A stretch of DNA of 64,000 nt from Bacteroidota bacterium (GTDB lineage Bacteria > Bacteroidota > Bacteroidia > Bacteroidales > WCHB1-69): positions 1 to 64,000 of the forward strand of contig WQTS01000140.1 of assembly GCA_009786185.1 (NCBI GenBank), given 5' to 3'. Below are positions 43,166 through 53,005 of the stretch, one piece after another. Both the position numbers and the translations under genes were made by a program. How positions within the stretch are numbered: position 1 is the first letter of the stretch; the number at the start of each line of letters is the position of its first letter. Below the pieces are notes generated by a model that searched no databases, was not told the DNA's origin, and saw only the letters and a program-made list of their open reading frames with translations.

Positions 43166-43873
43166 ATGTTCAATTTCACACGCGGAGAACGAATCGCCGC
43201 AATCATCTTGCTCCTCATCATTATCATACAATTGTTGTTTTCCACTTTTTATGAGGCACGTTCTTCAAAAAATGCTGATCTTAACGAATTCAAAGAATTG
43301 ATAACCCAATTTGAAATACGCCAATTGTTTTTGGAAGATTCTATTGAAAATGCGCGAAAAGAATACTATGCCAATAGGTATCAACAAAATAGAAGAGAGT
43401 CTTATTCATATGATTCTTCACGAAATAGAAATAATGCCCCTTTTGAAAAACAAGAGAAAAAACCTCAATATGCGATTATAAAATTGGAATTAAATAAATG
43501 TGATACTTCGGAGATTGTAGTCGTGCCGCAATTTGGCAGTAAACGTGCCCAAAAACTGGTGGAATACCGCGAAAAGTTAGGAGGTTTTTACGCTTTTGAA
43601 CAAGTAAAAGAGATCTACATTCTTCAAAATATTGAGGTAGATTTTTTGAAGAAATATTTTACGTTAGACGTCTCATTAATTCACAAAATAAATATTAACT
43701 CCGCCACATACAGAGAATTGGTGACGCATCCCTACATTGACGCCTACTTAGCCAAACTTATTATCAATTACCGTGAAAAAAACGGAAATTTCACCTCCAT
43801 GGAAGAGGTACAAAAAGCTACGAACGCTTACCGGGAATTGATCGAAAAACTACAGCATTATATTGAATTCTAA
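43166..43873 (+). CDS. ComEA-like helix-hairpin-helix DNA-binding protein
   Basis: A membrane anchor (residues ~10-28, IAAIILLLIIIIQLLF) and a charged linker precede two helix-hairpin-helix motifs: ELNKCDTSEIVVVPQFGSKRAQKLVEYREKLGGF and NINSATYRELVTHPYIDAYLAKLIINYREKNGNF. ComEA-type proteins bind DNA outside the inner membrane, but in Bacteroidetes most such proteins are uncharacterised. No competence genes are nearby. Confidence 0.85.
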   Translation: MFNFTRGERIAAIILLLIIIIQLLFSTFYEARSSKNADLNEFKELITQFEIRQLFLEDSIENARKEYYANRYQQNRRESYSYDSSRNRNNAPFEKQEKKPQYAIIKLELNKCDTSEIVVVPQFGSKRAQKLVEYREKLGGFYAFEQVKEIYILQNIEVDFLKKYFTLDVSLIHKININSATYRELVTHPYIDAYLAKLIINYREKNGNFTSMEEVQKATNAYRELIEKLQHYIEF

Positions 43874-43930
43874 ATTTCTGCGTTATTTAAAAATCTACAT
43901 GAATATTAATCATTAACCACTAAAAACTGT

Positions 43931-43937
43931 TACTTTG
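43931..43937 (+). promoter_or_regulatory. -7-like box TACTTTG
   Basis: A one-base-shorter version of TAnnTTTG, followed by CATTG, 25 bp before the Big2-SUMF1 lipoprotein gene. Confidence 0.4.
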
Positions 43938-43962
43938 CATTGCAGTACTATCTTATAATATT

Positions 43963-44943
43963 ATGAAAAAAATATTTATCAAACTTCTTGCAGTTGCGCT
44001 ATTATTGACAACTGTAGCCATTGCTTGCAAAAAAGAACCTGTTCAAGGTGTAATAATTGATAGCTCATCATTAATTATTGTTGGCGAAACGGTAACCTTA
44101 ACACCAACCTTTGTTCCGTCTAATGCTCACAACAAAAAGGTGAGTTGGAAAAGCAGTAATCCAAATATTGCTACTGTAGATAATGGCAAAGTAACCGGAA
44201 AAGCAGTGGGTAACGCAACGATTAAAGTGATTACAGAAGATGGTGGAAAAACTGCTACATGCCTTGTAACCGTTATTCAACCCATTGAACCGGAAGAGAT
44301 GATATGGGTAGAGGGTGGAACGTTTATGATGGGTTGCACCGATGGCGATGATGAATGTTTTTTTTCTTATGAGTTTCCGAGACATGAGGTTACATTAAGC
44401 GGTTTCTACATTTCCAAGTATGTGGTAACCAAAAAAGAATGGATAGCTACTTTGGGATCTAGCGCCTTGAATGAAACAGAAAATAATCTTCCTGCCATTG
44501 CGCGTTGGGGCGATACTCAATTATATATCAACAGCTTAAATGCTCTTACAGGTAAAAACTATCGTTTGCCTACAGAAGCGGAGTGGGAATACGCAGCGCG
44601 CGGAGGAAACAAAGGGGTAGCTAACAACCATAAATATAGTGGCAGTAATAACCTTAGTGAAGTGGCTGATATCTATGCTAATAATTATTATCCTGTTGGA
44701 CAAAAAAAACCTAACGAATTAGGAATTTACGACATGAGTGGAAATATTTTTGAGTGGTGCAGCGATTACTACAGTGATTACACAGATGTACCTCAAATAA
44801 ATCCTACGGGACCTGTAGTAGGTAACAACGAACACATTGTGCGTGGGGGTGCCTTTTGGGCTGCTTCATTTTTCTCTCGTATTTCACATAGGGGAGTTAC
44901 AGTAGACTATGCCCGTCACGGTTTTCGCCTCGTACATCCTTAA
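43963..44943 (+). CDS. Second Big2-SUMF1 lipoprotein (paralogue of 18219-19235)
   Basis: Same layout as the gene at 18219: lipobox TVAIAC, a Big2 Ig-like domain (KVSWKSSNPNIATVDN), then an FGE-sulfatase/SUMF1 domain (GGTFMMGCTDGDDECF, GFYISKYVVTKKEWIATLG, NYRLPTEAEWEYAARGG, NELGIYDMSGNIFEWCSDYY, GFRLVHP). In the region where FGE enzymes have active-site cysteines this copy reads RGGAFWAASFFSR and has none, so it is unlikely to oxidise cysteines. It is probably a surface-exposed binding protein. Confidence 0.88.
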   Translation: MKKIFIKLLAVALLLTTVAIACKKEPVQGVIIDSSSLIIVGETVTLTPTFVPSNAHNKKVSWKSSNPNIATVDNGKVTGKAVGNATIKVITEDGGKTATCLVTVIQPIEPEEMIWVEGGTFMMGCTDGDDECFFSYEFPRHEVTLSGFYISKYVVTKKEWIATLGSSALNETENNLPAIARWGDTQLYINSLNALTGKNYRLPTEAEWEYAARGGNKGVANNHKYSGSNNLSEVADIYANNYYPVGQKKPNELGIYDMSGNIFEWCSDYYSDYTDVPQINPTGPVVGNNEHIVRGGAFWAASFFSRISHRGVTVDYARHGFRLVHP

Positions 44944-45003
44944 AGGAATGTTTGCAATATTATTATGATTAACAAGAATAAAAAAAATCACATTTAAAAT
45001 ACT

Positions 45004-46662
45004 ATGGCTTTACTAAAAAATAAAATAATCCTCAGCCTGCTTTCCGGAGCACTGCTGTGGCTTTCATGGTATCCGAACGGCTTTACTTTTTTAATTTTCA
45101 TTGCTTTTGTACCGCTGTTTATTTTAAGCGATAAACTTTTCGAAAATAAAAAAGGAATTGCTTTTTGGCAAGGTATTTGGGCTTCTTTTCCGGCATTTTT
45201 GATATGGAATACCGGCGTTACTTGGTGGATTTGGAACATTACGCCTCCCGGCGCTGTAGCCGCTATTGTGCTAAACTCCTTTTTTATGAGTTGTGTGTTT
45301 GGGGCATGGCATTGGATTAAAAAGTCGAATCTTCCGAAAATTACAATTCCGCTGGTTTTCATTGCGTTTTGGTGTTCGTGGGAGTTTTTGCATTTGCAGT
45401 GGCAAATTACTTGGCCCTGGCTAAACCTTGGAAATGTGTTTGCTGTACATCCGAAATTGGTACAGTGGTATGAATATACCGGTACTTTTGGGGGAACAAT
45501 TTGGGTGTTGGTGGTTAATTTTTTGGTTTATTCTCTTTTTCAGCACAGAGAACCACAGAGAACCACAGAAAACCACAGAGAAAATCTGTTTAATCTGCGT
45601 CATCTGCGTGCTAAAAAAACTTTGATAACGCTTATACTCATTATTATAACACCCATACTCATTTCACTTATCATTTATAAAACTTATACTATAAAACGAG
45701 AAAACGGCATTGAAGCAGTTATCGTGCAACAAAATATTGATCCTATTACGGAGCAATTCGAAAAGTCGAATTTTGAGCTGGCAGAATTGATTATTCAAAC
45801 CGCTGCTCCTAAACTTACTCCCAATACTGCACTTTTAGTATCTTCAGAATCAACCTTATCATCCACTATTAATGAAGAGCAGCTTTTTAATTTGGATATT
45901 TACCCTAATGCCGCATTTCAATTATTTGATGCATTATTTCAAGAATATCCACAGCTGAATATCATTTTGGGATTATCCACTGTAGCCATTTTCGATACAA
46001 AAGTTACGCCTACCGCACGCGAATATTACGATGGTTTTATAGAATACTACAACACAGCATGCTTATATAACTTGGATACCATTGAGTTATACCGCAAATG
46101 CAAGTTAGTTCCGGGCGTAGAAAAAATGCCTTACCCTAAAATTTTCGGATTTCTCGAAAATTTAGCGATTGATTTGGGCGGCACCAGCGGTTCGCTCGGC
46201 ATCGACTCGAAACAAAGGGCTTTTACAGTAACTACAAATCAAGGGGTTATAAAAGTGGGCGCGCCTATCTGTTATGAATCTATTTTCGGCGAGCTTTTTT
46301 CTCGCTTCGTAAAAAACGGCGCCCAACTTATGTGCGTAATTACCAATGATGCTTGGTGGGGGAACACACCCGGGCACAAGCAACATTTTGAGATGAGCAG
46401 GTTGCGTGCTATTGAAACCCGCCGCTACATTTTACGTGCTGCCAATACAGGAATTTCCGGTTTTATTGATCCGCTCGGAAATGCACATCAAAAAACGGAA
46501 TATGAAGTACGAACTGCTATTGTTCAAACAGTTTATCCTAATAATGAAATTACTTTTTATACAAAACACGGCGATTACTTAGCGAGAATTATGCTGGCGA
46601 TTGCAGCTTTAATATTTCTGTTTGTAGTAGTTATAAAATGTAACAAAATGGTAACATCTTAA
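45004..46662 (+). CDS. lnt: Apolipoprotein N-acyltransferase with a repeat-derived insertion
   Basis: Six or seven membrane helices and a carbon-nitrogen-hydrolase domain with the catalytic triad E282 (SSESTL), K367 (CKLVPGVEKMPYP) and C423 (ICYESIFGE), matching E267, K335 and C387 of E. coli. It adds the third acyl chain to lipoproteins, fitting the many lipoproteins here. Residues ~181-205 (QHREPQRTTENHREN, then LFNLRHLRAKKT) are encoded by CCACAGAGAA tandem words plus the CTGCGTCATCTGCGTGC repeat; homologues are not expected to have this stretch. Confidence 0.93.
   Translation: MALLKNKIILSLLSGALLWLSWYPNGFTFLIFIAFVPLFILSDKLFENKKGIAFWQGIWASFPAFLIWNTGVTWWIWNITPPGAVAAIVLNSFFMSCVFGAWHWIKKSNLPKITIPLVFIAFWCSWEFLHLQWQITWPWLNLGNVFAVHPKLVQWYEYTGTFGGTIWVLVVNFLVYSLFQHREPQRTTENHRENLFNLRHLRAKKTLITLILIIITPILISLIIYKTYTIKRENGIEAVIVQQNIDPITEQFEKSNFELAELIIQTAAPKLTPNTALLVSSESTLSSTINEEQLFNLDIYPNAAFQLFDALFQEYPQLNIILGLSTVAIFDTKVTPTAREYYDGFIEYYNTACLYNLDTIELYRKCKLVPGVEKMPYPKIFGFLENLAIDLGGTSGSLGIDSKQRAFTVTTNQGVIKVGAPICYESIFGELFSRFVKNGAQLMCVITNDAWWGNTPGHKQHFEMSRLRAIETRRYILRAANTGISGFIDPLGNAHQKTEYEVRTAIVQTVYPNNEITFYTKHGDYLARIMLAIAALIFLFVVVIKCNKMVTS
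45543..45618 (+). repeat. Coding insertion of CCACAGAGAA tandem + CTGCGTCATCTGCGTGC repeat
   Basis: Four CACAGAGAA/CACAGAAAA-type units are followed by TCTGTTTAATCTGCGTCATC and TGCGTGCTAAAA, all inside lnt. The second part is the same repeat seen at 25070-25114 and 29563-29603, but in another reading frame. Confidence 0.85.
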
Positions 46663-46686
46663 TAGAGCATTGCCCCATTTTTTTCT

Positions 46687-46694
46687 TATATTCG
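46687..46694 (+). promoter_or_regulatory. -7 box TATATTCG upstream of nifJ
   Basis: A one-mismatch TAnnTTTG box 55 bp before the nifJ ATG. Confidence 0.45.
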
Positions 46695-46749
46695 CGCCAC
46701 GAAAAAGTATATATCAAACATATTATAAATACCTTAATTTTACAAAGTT

Positions 46750-49700
46750 ATGGCAGAAAAAAAATTCTTATCCTGCGATGGAAACTACGCAGCAGCCCAC
46801 GTGGCTTACATGTTTAGCGAAATAGCCGCTATTTATCCTATTACCCCAAGCTCAACTATGGCGGAATATGTGGACGAATGGTCGGCTTACGGACAAAAAA
46901 ATATTTTCGGAGAACCCGTAAAAGTTGTCGAAATGCAATCGGAAGCCGGTGCGGCAGGCGCTGTACACGGCTCTTTACAAGCCGGTGCGTTAACCTCTAC
47001 TTTCACCGCTTCTCAAGGATTATTGTTAATGATCCCGAATATGTATAAAATTGCCGGTGAGTTACTTCCGGGCGTATTCCACGTTTCGGCGCGCTCTTTG
47101 GCAGCACAGGCATTGTCTATTTTCGGCGATCACTCCGATGTGATGAGCACGCGTCAAACCGGCTTTGCCATGTTGGCAACCGGATCTGTGCAAGAAATTA
47201 TGGATATTGCTCCCGTAGCGCACCTTGCCGCTATTAAAGCACGCATGCCGTTCTTGCATTTCTTTGATGGTTTCAGAACTTCGCACGAAATGCAAAAAGT
47301 GGAAGCCGCTGATCAAGAAAAAATTAAAAACTTAATAGACTATAAAGCACTACAAAGTTTCAGAGACAATGCTTTAAATCCTGAGCATCCTGTAACACGC
47401 GGTACGGCTCAAAATCCGGATATCTATTTCCAAACACGTGAGTTACAAAATAAATATTATGATGCACTTCCTGATATTGTAAATGAATATATGGAAGAAA
47501 TGAGCAAAATTACCGGTAGAAAATATGCTCCGTTTACTTACTACGGTGCCGCCGATGCTACCGATGTGGTAATTGCTATGGGTTCTATTACAAGCACTTT
47601 GAAAACCGTTGTGGATAAATTAAACGCAGAAGGTAAAAAAACAGGGTTAATCTCTGTGCATTTGTATCGTCCGTTTTCCGCAAAATATTTATTCAATGTA
47701 TTGCCGAAAACTGCGAAAAAAATCTGTGTTTTAGACAGAACGAAAGAGCCGGGTGCCAACGGAGATCCTTTATATATGGATGTTGTGGAAGTATTTTTCC
47801 AATGTCCTTGCAACGAAAAACCGTTAATTATCGGCGGTCGCTACGGATTGTCTTCAAAAGACACGACTCCCGCGATGATGGTATCTGTTTTCAATAATTT
47901 AGCATCAGCTCAACCTAAAAATCAATTTACTATAGGTATAAATGATGATGTTACACACAAATCGTTACCGCTACTTCCTGAAATTTCCGTATTACCGAAA
48001 GGCACTTACGAAGCTAAATTCTACGGCTTAGGTGCAGATGGTACGGTAGGCGCAAACAAAAACTCTATCACCATTATTGGAGATAATACCGATAAATATT
48101 CGCAGGCTTATTTTGCTTACGATTCTAAGAAATCGGGTGGTTTTACTTGCTCGCACTTGCGTTTCGGAGATGAGCCTATTTTAGCGCCTTATTTGGTGGG
48201 AACTCCCGACTTTGTTGCAGTTCACGTGCCTTCATATTTGGAAAAATACGACACATTAAAAGGTTTGAAAAAAGGTGGCACATTATTATACAACTCATTA
48301 TGGGATGTAGAAGAAACCAAAAAACGTTTGCCCGATTACGTGAAAAAATATTTGGCTGAAAACAACATCAGCATGTATATTATCAATGCTACGGAGTTGG
48401 CTGAGAAAATTGGTTTGGGCAACAGAACCAATACTATTTTGCAATCGGCATTTTTCAAAATTTCTGAGGTAATTCCTTACGAATTAGCGGTTAAAGAAAT
48501 GAAGAAAGCGATTGATAAAACTTACGGAACTAAAGGCGAAAATGTTGTAGCTATGAATTATGCTTCTGTGGATGCCGGCGGCGCCGTAACCAAAGTAGAA
48601 ATTCCGGCTGAATGGGCGAAAATTGAAGTAAAAAAAGCGCCTGATACTCGCGAAATTCCTGAGTTTATTAAGAATATTGTAGAGCCTATGACGGCGCAAA
48701 AAGGCGATAACCTTCCGGTGAGCGCGTTCTTGGGCTATGAAGACGGCACTTTCCCTGCAGGAACAACGGCTTACGAAAAACGCGGTATTGCCGTACACGT
48801 TCCCAAGTGGATTCCCGAAAACTGTATTCAGTGTAACCAATGTTCATTTGTGTGCCCTCACGCTGCTATTCGTCCTTATTTATTGAATGAAAAAGAATTA
48901 GCAGGTTGCCCCGGTAAACCGGCTACTTTGAAGGCTATCGGCAAAGAGTTTGAAGGTTTGCAATACCGCATGCAACTCTCTCCGTTAGATTGTTCGGGTT
49001 GCGGCAACTGTGCCGATGTTTGTCCGGCGAAAACCAAAGCGTTAGAAATGGAATTCTTAGAAACCCAAATGGAAGAGAAAGCACGTTTCGACTATATGGA
49101 AAAACATGTGGCTTATAAAGACAATTTAATTAACAAAGGAGCAAATGTGAAAAATTCACAATTTGCACAACCTTTATTTGAGTTCTCAGGCGCATGTATC
49201 GGTTGCGGTGAAACACCTTATATCAAAACTATTACGCAATTATTCGGCGAGCAAATGTTGGTTGCCAACGCTACCGGATGTTCTTCTATCTATGGTGGTT
49301 CGGCTCCTGCAACGCCGTATTGTAAAAATAAGAAAACAGGCTTCGGGCCGGCTTGGGCAAACTCTCTATTTGAAGACAATGCCGAATACGGTTTCGGTAT
49401 GGCGCTTGCAACCAATCAAATGCGCAGCAGAATTGAGCGCCTGATGAAAGAGGCTATTGAAACATGCGATAACTGTAGCAGTGAATTGAAAAAGTTATTC
49501 CAAGAATGGATTGACAATAAAAACAGCACAATTGAGACACAACGTATTGCTAATCAAATTATTCCATTAGCAGAAAAATCTAATTGTGTATATTGCAAAC
49601 AGATTATGGGATTGAAGCAATATTTAGTGAAAAAGTCACAATGGATCTTTGGCGGCGACGGTTGGGCATACGACATCGGCTTTGGCGGTTTGGATCACGT

Positions 49701-50280
49701 GATCGCTTCCGGAGAAGATGTGAATATTTTAGTGATGGACACCGAGGTTTATTCTAACACCGGCGGTCAATCTTCTAAAGCAACCCCGGCAGGCGCAGTG
49801 GCAAAATTTGCTACATCAGGTAAAAAAATCCGTAAAAAAGACCTTGGCGTAATTGCCGCTTCTTACGGATATGTTTACGTAGCACAAGTAGCTATGGGCG
49901 CATCGCAAACGCAGTGGTTCAAAGCGTTGAAAGAAGCTGAAGCTTACAACGGACCTTCTATCATCATTGCATACTCACCTTGTATTGCCCACGGATTAAA
50001 ATTGGGTATGGGTAAAACGCAATTTGAGCAACAATTGGCGGTAGAGTGCGGTTACTGGCACTTATGGAGATACAACCCCGAATTGGAAGAAAAAGGCGAA
50101 AATCCGTTCATCCTCGACAGCAAAGAACCGGATTGGAGCAAATTCCAAGACTTCTTGAAATCGGAGGTACGTTATGCTTCATTAATCGGCACATTCCCCG
50201 AAGAAGCGAAAGAATTATTCAAAGCTTGCGAAGATAATGCCAGATGGCGTTATGAGCAGTATAAAAAAATGGCGCGTTAA
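46750..50280 (+). CDS. nifJ: Pyruvate:ferredoxin (flavodoxin) oxidoreductase
   Basis: A single 1176-aa chain with the PFOR domain order: pyruvate-binding domain I (DGNYAAAHVAYMFSEIAAIYPITPSS), domain II, gamma domain (FGDEPILAPYLVG), two [4Fe-4S] clusters (CIQCNQCSFVCPHAAIRP and CSGCGNCADVCPAKTK), a third-cluster cysteine set (ACIGCGETPY, CSSIYGG), and a TPP-binding domain (IFGGDGWAYDIGFGGLDHV, VYSNTGGQSSKATP). It oxidises pyruvate to acetyl-CoA and CO2, reducing ferredoxin; this suggests anaerobic metabolism. Length is typical. Confidence 0.98.
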   Translation: MAEKKFLSCDGNYAAAHVAYMFSEIAAIYPITPSSTMAEYVDEWSAYGQKNIFGEPVKVVEMQSEAGAAGAVHGSLQAGALTSTFTASQGLLLMIPNMYKIAGELLPGVFHVSARSLAAQALSIFGDHSDVMSTRQTGFAMLATGSVQEIMDIAPVAHLAAIKARMPFLHFFDGFRTSHEMQKVEAADQEKIKNLIDYKALQSFRDNALNPEHPVTRGTAQNPDIYFQTRELQNKYYDALPDIVNEYMEEMSKITGRKYAPFTYYGAADATDVVIAMGSITSTLKTVVDKLNAEGKKTGLISVHLYRPFSAKYLFNVLPKTAKKICVLDRTKEPGANGDPLYMDVVEVFFQCPCNEKPLIIGGRYGLSSKDTTPAMMVSVFNNLASAQPKNQFTIGINDDVTHKSLPLLPEISVLPKGTYEAKFYGLGADGTVGANKNSITIIGDNTDKYSQAYFAYDSKKSGGFTCSHLRFGDEPILAPYLVGTPDFVAVHVPSYLEKYDTLKGLKKGGTLLYNSLWDVEETKKRLPDYVKKYLAENNISMYIINATELAEKIGLGNRTNTILQSAFFKISEVIPYELAVKEMKKAIDKTYGTKGENVVAMNYASVDAGGAVTKVEIPAEWAKIEVKKAPDTREIPEFIKNIVEPMTAQKGDNLPVSAFLGYEDGTFPAGTTAYEKRGIAVHVPKWIPENCIQCNQCSFVCPHAAIRPYLLNEKELAGCPGKPATLKAIGKEFEGLQYRMQLSPLDCSGCGNCADVCPAKTKALEMEFLETQMEEKARFDYMEKHVAYKDNLINKGANVKNSQFAQPLFEFSGACIGCGETPYIKTITQLFGEQMLVANATGCSSIYGGSAPATPYCKNKKTGFGPAWANSLFEDNAEYGFGMALATNQMRSRIERLMKEAIETCDNCSSELKKLFQEWIDNKNSTIETQRIANQIIPLAEKSNCVYCKQIMGLKQYLVKKSQWIFGGDGWAYDIGFGGLDHVIASGEDVNILVMDTEVYSNTGGQSSKATPAGAVAKFATSGKKIRKKDLGVIAASYGYVYVAQVAMGASQTQWFKALKEAEAYNGPSIIIAYSPCIAHGLKLGMGKTQFEQQLAVECGYWHLWRYNPELEEKGENPFILDSKEPDWSKFQDFLKSEVRYASLIGTFPEEAKELFKACEDNARWRYEQYKKMAR

Positions 50281-50303
50281 TAATTTAATTGCGAATTAAA
50301 AAT

Positions 50304-50342
50304 AAAGCCGGCGGTTTTTAAATAAATCGCCGGCTTTTATCT
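50304..50342. terminator. Bidirectional terminator between nifJ and the OmpA-like gene
   Basis: AAAGCCGGCG (50304-50313) pairs with CGCCGGCTTT (50328-50337); T-rich on both strands. Confidence 0.85.
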
Positions 50343-51863
50343 TTTTCCTGATCCCGATGCTTCTAAAATTAAAATCTCTGTTCGGCGATTTTTGGCACGA
50401 TTTTCTTCCGTATCATTAGGCGCAATGGGGCGTTCCTTTCCGTATCCTTTAAAAGATAAACGATTGGCATCTATACCGTTGTCAATTAAATAACGATAAA
50501 CGGTTTGTGCTCTTTCCATCGAAAGTTTTTGATTATAGGTATCCGAGCCCTGATTGTCGGTATGTCCGCTGATTTCTATTTTAACCGTTTCATTTTTAAT
50601 TAAATAATTTAACAAACGTTGCAATTCGGGATAAGAGTTGGGCAAGAGATTCGATTGTGCAAATTCAAAAAAGAGGTTGGGTAAAATGAAAGTTTCTCCC
50701 GGTACTAAGGTTGCTAAGACATCAATAAGGGTTGATGTAGTATCTTTATTCTCCGTTTTTTCTTCGGTAAATAATACCGGTTCCGGGCGCAACGATTCTT
50801 CCAACTCAAAACAATAGATATCCAATCCGCCAAACCCGCCCGGTCTATTGGAAGCAAAATAAGCTACGTTGCCTTGTGCATTGATAAAAATTCCTGATTC
50901 ATCTTGAAATGAATTGATGGGATAGCCCAAATTTACGGGTTTACTCCAATTTCCATCGGATTGCATTTTGCTGTAAAACAAGTCTCTTCCACCCATTCCC
51001 AAATGTCCGTCGGAAGCAAAATAGAGTGTTTTTTGATCGAAATGGATGAATGGGGAAATCTCATCATATGGCGTGTTAATCACGTTTCCTAAATTAACAG
51101 GATCGGTAAAAACGCCTTCGGAGATCATCTCGGTCTTCCAAATATCCATGCCACCGTATCCGCCCGGACGGTTCGAGGTAAAATAGATGGTTTTTCCATC
51201 CGCTGCTATGGAAGGTTGAGATTCCCAATACCTTGTGTTTACTTTCGGACCACAATTTTTGGGCTTCGACCAGCCGTCTCCCTCTCGTTTCGACCAGTAA
51301 ATATCGCAACTGCCATATCCAAATTCAGCGCCGCAAATAGTGAAAAACAAATAGTTCCCATCAGGAGAAATGCTCTGCGCCCCCTCGTTATGTCCCGTAT
51401 TAATTGGTTTTCCCAATTTTGTTCGTGGCTGCCATATTCCGTTTTCTTGCAAACTGCTATAAATATCTTCTTCCGTTTTGCAGTGTGCACATATCGTGTG
51501 CTCGTCGCGCGGACGGCGCACCGTAAACAACATCTCTTTACTGTTTCCGGTTAAGGTAGGGTGATACTCGTCCCATTCCGAGTTTACGTTTGCCCCTAAA
51601 TTGATGGGTATCATACTCGTAGGATTTCGCATCGCTTTTATCCCGAATCTGCATTGGTCTATTTTCCATTGTAAAAAAGGACGAAGTTGAATGGGCGATT
51701 TCAGGTAAGTTTTTTCCAAAATAGGCAACGCTTTTTCATATTTATGTTGCGCCATTTCGGTTTCTGCTTTATTCACCGCTTTTTCAATATTTTTGGGGAG
51801 CTGAGCGAATAACGTGAAATGTAACGTAAAAAAAATGAAGCACAAAATTGTTTTTAGAAACAT
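50337..51863 (-). CDS. OmpA-family protein with PD40/WD40-like repeats
   Basis: A signal peptide (FLKTILCFIFFTLHFTLFAQ), a short TPR-like region, then several PD40 beta-propeller blades (GAQSISPDGNYLFFTICG, SQPSIAADGKTIYFTSNRPGG, ISPFIHFDQKTLYFASDG, GIFINAQGNVAYFASNRPGG) and a C-terminal OmpA peptidoglycan-binding domain (IEISGHTDNQGSDTYNQKLS, RLSFKGYGKERP). This layout is common in Bacteroidetes envelope proteins, including the T9SS/gliding-associated PorE-like family. Exact role unknown. Confidence 0.9.
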   Translation of the reverse strand: MFLKTILCFIFFTLHFTLFAQLPKNIEKAVNKAETEMAQHKYEKALPILEKTYLKSPIQLRPFLQWKIDQCRFGIKAMRNPTSMIPINLGANVNSEWDEYHPTLTGNSKEMLFTVRRPRDEHTICAHCKTEEDIYSSLQENGIWQPRTKLGKPINTGHNEGAQSISPDGNYLFFTICGAEFGYGSCDIYWSKREGDGWSKPKNCGPKVNTRYWESQPSIAADGKTIYFTSNRPGGYGGMDIWKTEMISEGVFTDPVNLGNVINTPYDEISPFIHFDQKTLYFASDGHLGMGGRDLFYSKMQSDGNWSKPVNLGYPINSFQDESGIFINAQGNVAYFASNRPGGFGGLDIYCFELEESLRPEPVLFTEEKTENKDTTSTLIDVLATLVPGETFILPNLFFEFAQSNLLPNSYPELQRLLNYLIKNETVKIEISGHTDNQGSDTYNQKLSMERAQTVYRYLIDNGIDANRLSFKGYGKERPIAPNDTEENRAKNRRTEILILEASGSGKR

Positions 51864-51923
51864 TGTTCAATTTTAATTGCAGTGCAAATGTATATGAAAT
51901 TTTTTGAAAATAAAAAAAACGCA

Positions 51924-51931
51924 TACTTTTG
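51924..51931 (+). promoter_or_regulatory. -7 promoter box TACTTTTG
   Basis: A perfect TAnnTTTG followed by CCGCC, 17 bp before the ATG at 51949, with a TTTTTTG (-33-like) at about 51900. Confidence 0.65.
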
Positions 51932-51948
51932 CCGCCTAATTTTAAATA

Positions 51949-52998
51949 ATGCAAGCACCATCCCCCAACATTAAATCAACTTTCAGCCTCAAACGCGTCC
52001 TCATTCCTATTGCGATAGGAATAGGATTTTCAGCTTATTCTTTGTATGTTTCAGATTTCGATTTTACTGCTTTAAAAGGCATTACGGTGAGTTTGCAATA
52101 TATTCTTTTGGCATTGGTTTGCATGGTGATGCGCGATTTGATGTATATCATACGTCTGCGGATTTTAACAGAAAAACGCCTGAGTTGGTTAGACAGTTGG
52201 CACGTGGTAATGCTTTGGGAATTTGCTTCTTCAGTTACGCCCGCTGTAGTAGGCGGCTCAGCATTTGCCATCTATTTTATAAATCAAGAGGGATTATCAT
52301 TGGGAAAAAGTACCGCCATCATATTCACTACGGTGATGTTGGATGAAATATTTTACATCGTTACCGTTGCGCTGTTGCTTTTGTTACTGGGAGTCAATAT
52401 TGTACATTTTGGCGATACTTTACCGTTTAATCCGATGGTTTTCTTTTTTATCGGCTATGGCGTTATTATTGCGATGACTACAATGATTACGTTGGGTATT
52501 TTTGTTGCACCTAATGGAGTAAAGAAGCTATTGGTGAAACTTTTTTCTGTTTCATTTTTAAAGAAATGGCAACCTAAAATGGAGAAAGCCGGCGATGAGT
52601 TGATCGCTTCTTCTATAGAATTGAAAGGCAAATCGTTTGGATATTGGGCAAAAGCATTTATCGCTACTGCTTTAACTTGGACAGCACGCTACCTGACACT
52701 CAATTTTTTAATCTTAGCCCTCAATCCCGAATTGGGTTTCCATATCATGCAACAGTTGTTGTTTTTTGCCAAACAATTAGTAATGTGGGTTATTTTGTTG
52801 ATTAGCCCCACACCGGGCGCCAGCGGAATTGCAGAACTTGCTTTTTCTGCCTTTTTCAGAAATGACGTTCCCGAACAGACCCACGCGGCTGTAGCCGTGC
52901 TTTGGAGAGCCATTTCATACTATCCTTACTTGGCAGTAGGGTTGATTATTTTGCCGATTTGGTTAAGGAAAATGCAGAAGAGGAAAAGTAATCGTTAA
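51949..52998 (+). CDS. Flippase-like integral membrane protein (LPG synthase TM-region/TIGR00374 family)
   Basis: About eight membrane helices with LSWLDSWHVVMLWEFASSVTP, GGSAFAIYFINQEG (GxxAxxxF core), LDEIFYIVTVALLLLLLG and SPTPGASGIAELAFSAFF, the UPF0104/lysylphosphatidylglycerol synthetase transmembrane signature. The catalytic domain of MprF is absent. Likely a lipid or polyprenyl-linked glycan flippase, but the substrate is unknown. 349 aa is usual. Confidence 0.85.
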   Translation: MQAPSPNIKSTFSLKRVLIPIAIGIGFSAYSLYVSDFDFTALKGITVSLQYILLALVCMVMRDLMYIIRLRILTEKRLSWLDSWHVVMLWEFASSVTPAVVGGSAFAIYFINQEGLSLGKSTAIIFTTVMLDEIFYIVTVALLLLLLGVNIVHFGDTLPFNPMVFFFIGYGVIIAMTTMITLGIFVAPNGVKKLLVKLFSVSFLKKWQPKMEKAGDELIASSIELKGKSFGYWAKAFIATALTWTARYLTLNFLILALNPELGFHIMQQLLFFAKQLVMWVILLISPTPGASGIAELAFSAFFRNDVPEQTHAAVAVLWRAISYYPYLAVGLIILPIWLRKMQKRKSNR

Positions 52999-53005
52999 AA
53001 AACCC

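Noticed and set aside
42919..43245. 108-aa minus-strand ORF
   Set aside because: It covers the intergenic gap and the start of the HhH gene, has no domain and an odd basic/Phe-rich composition.
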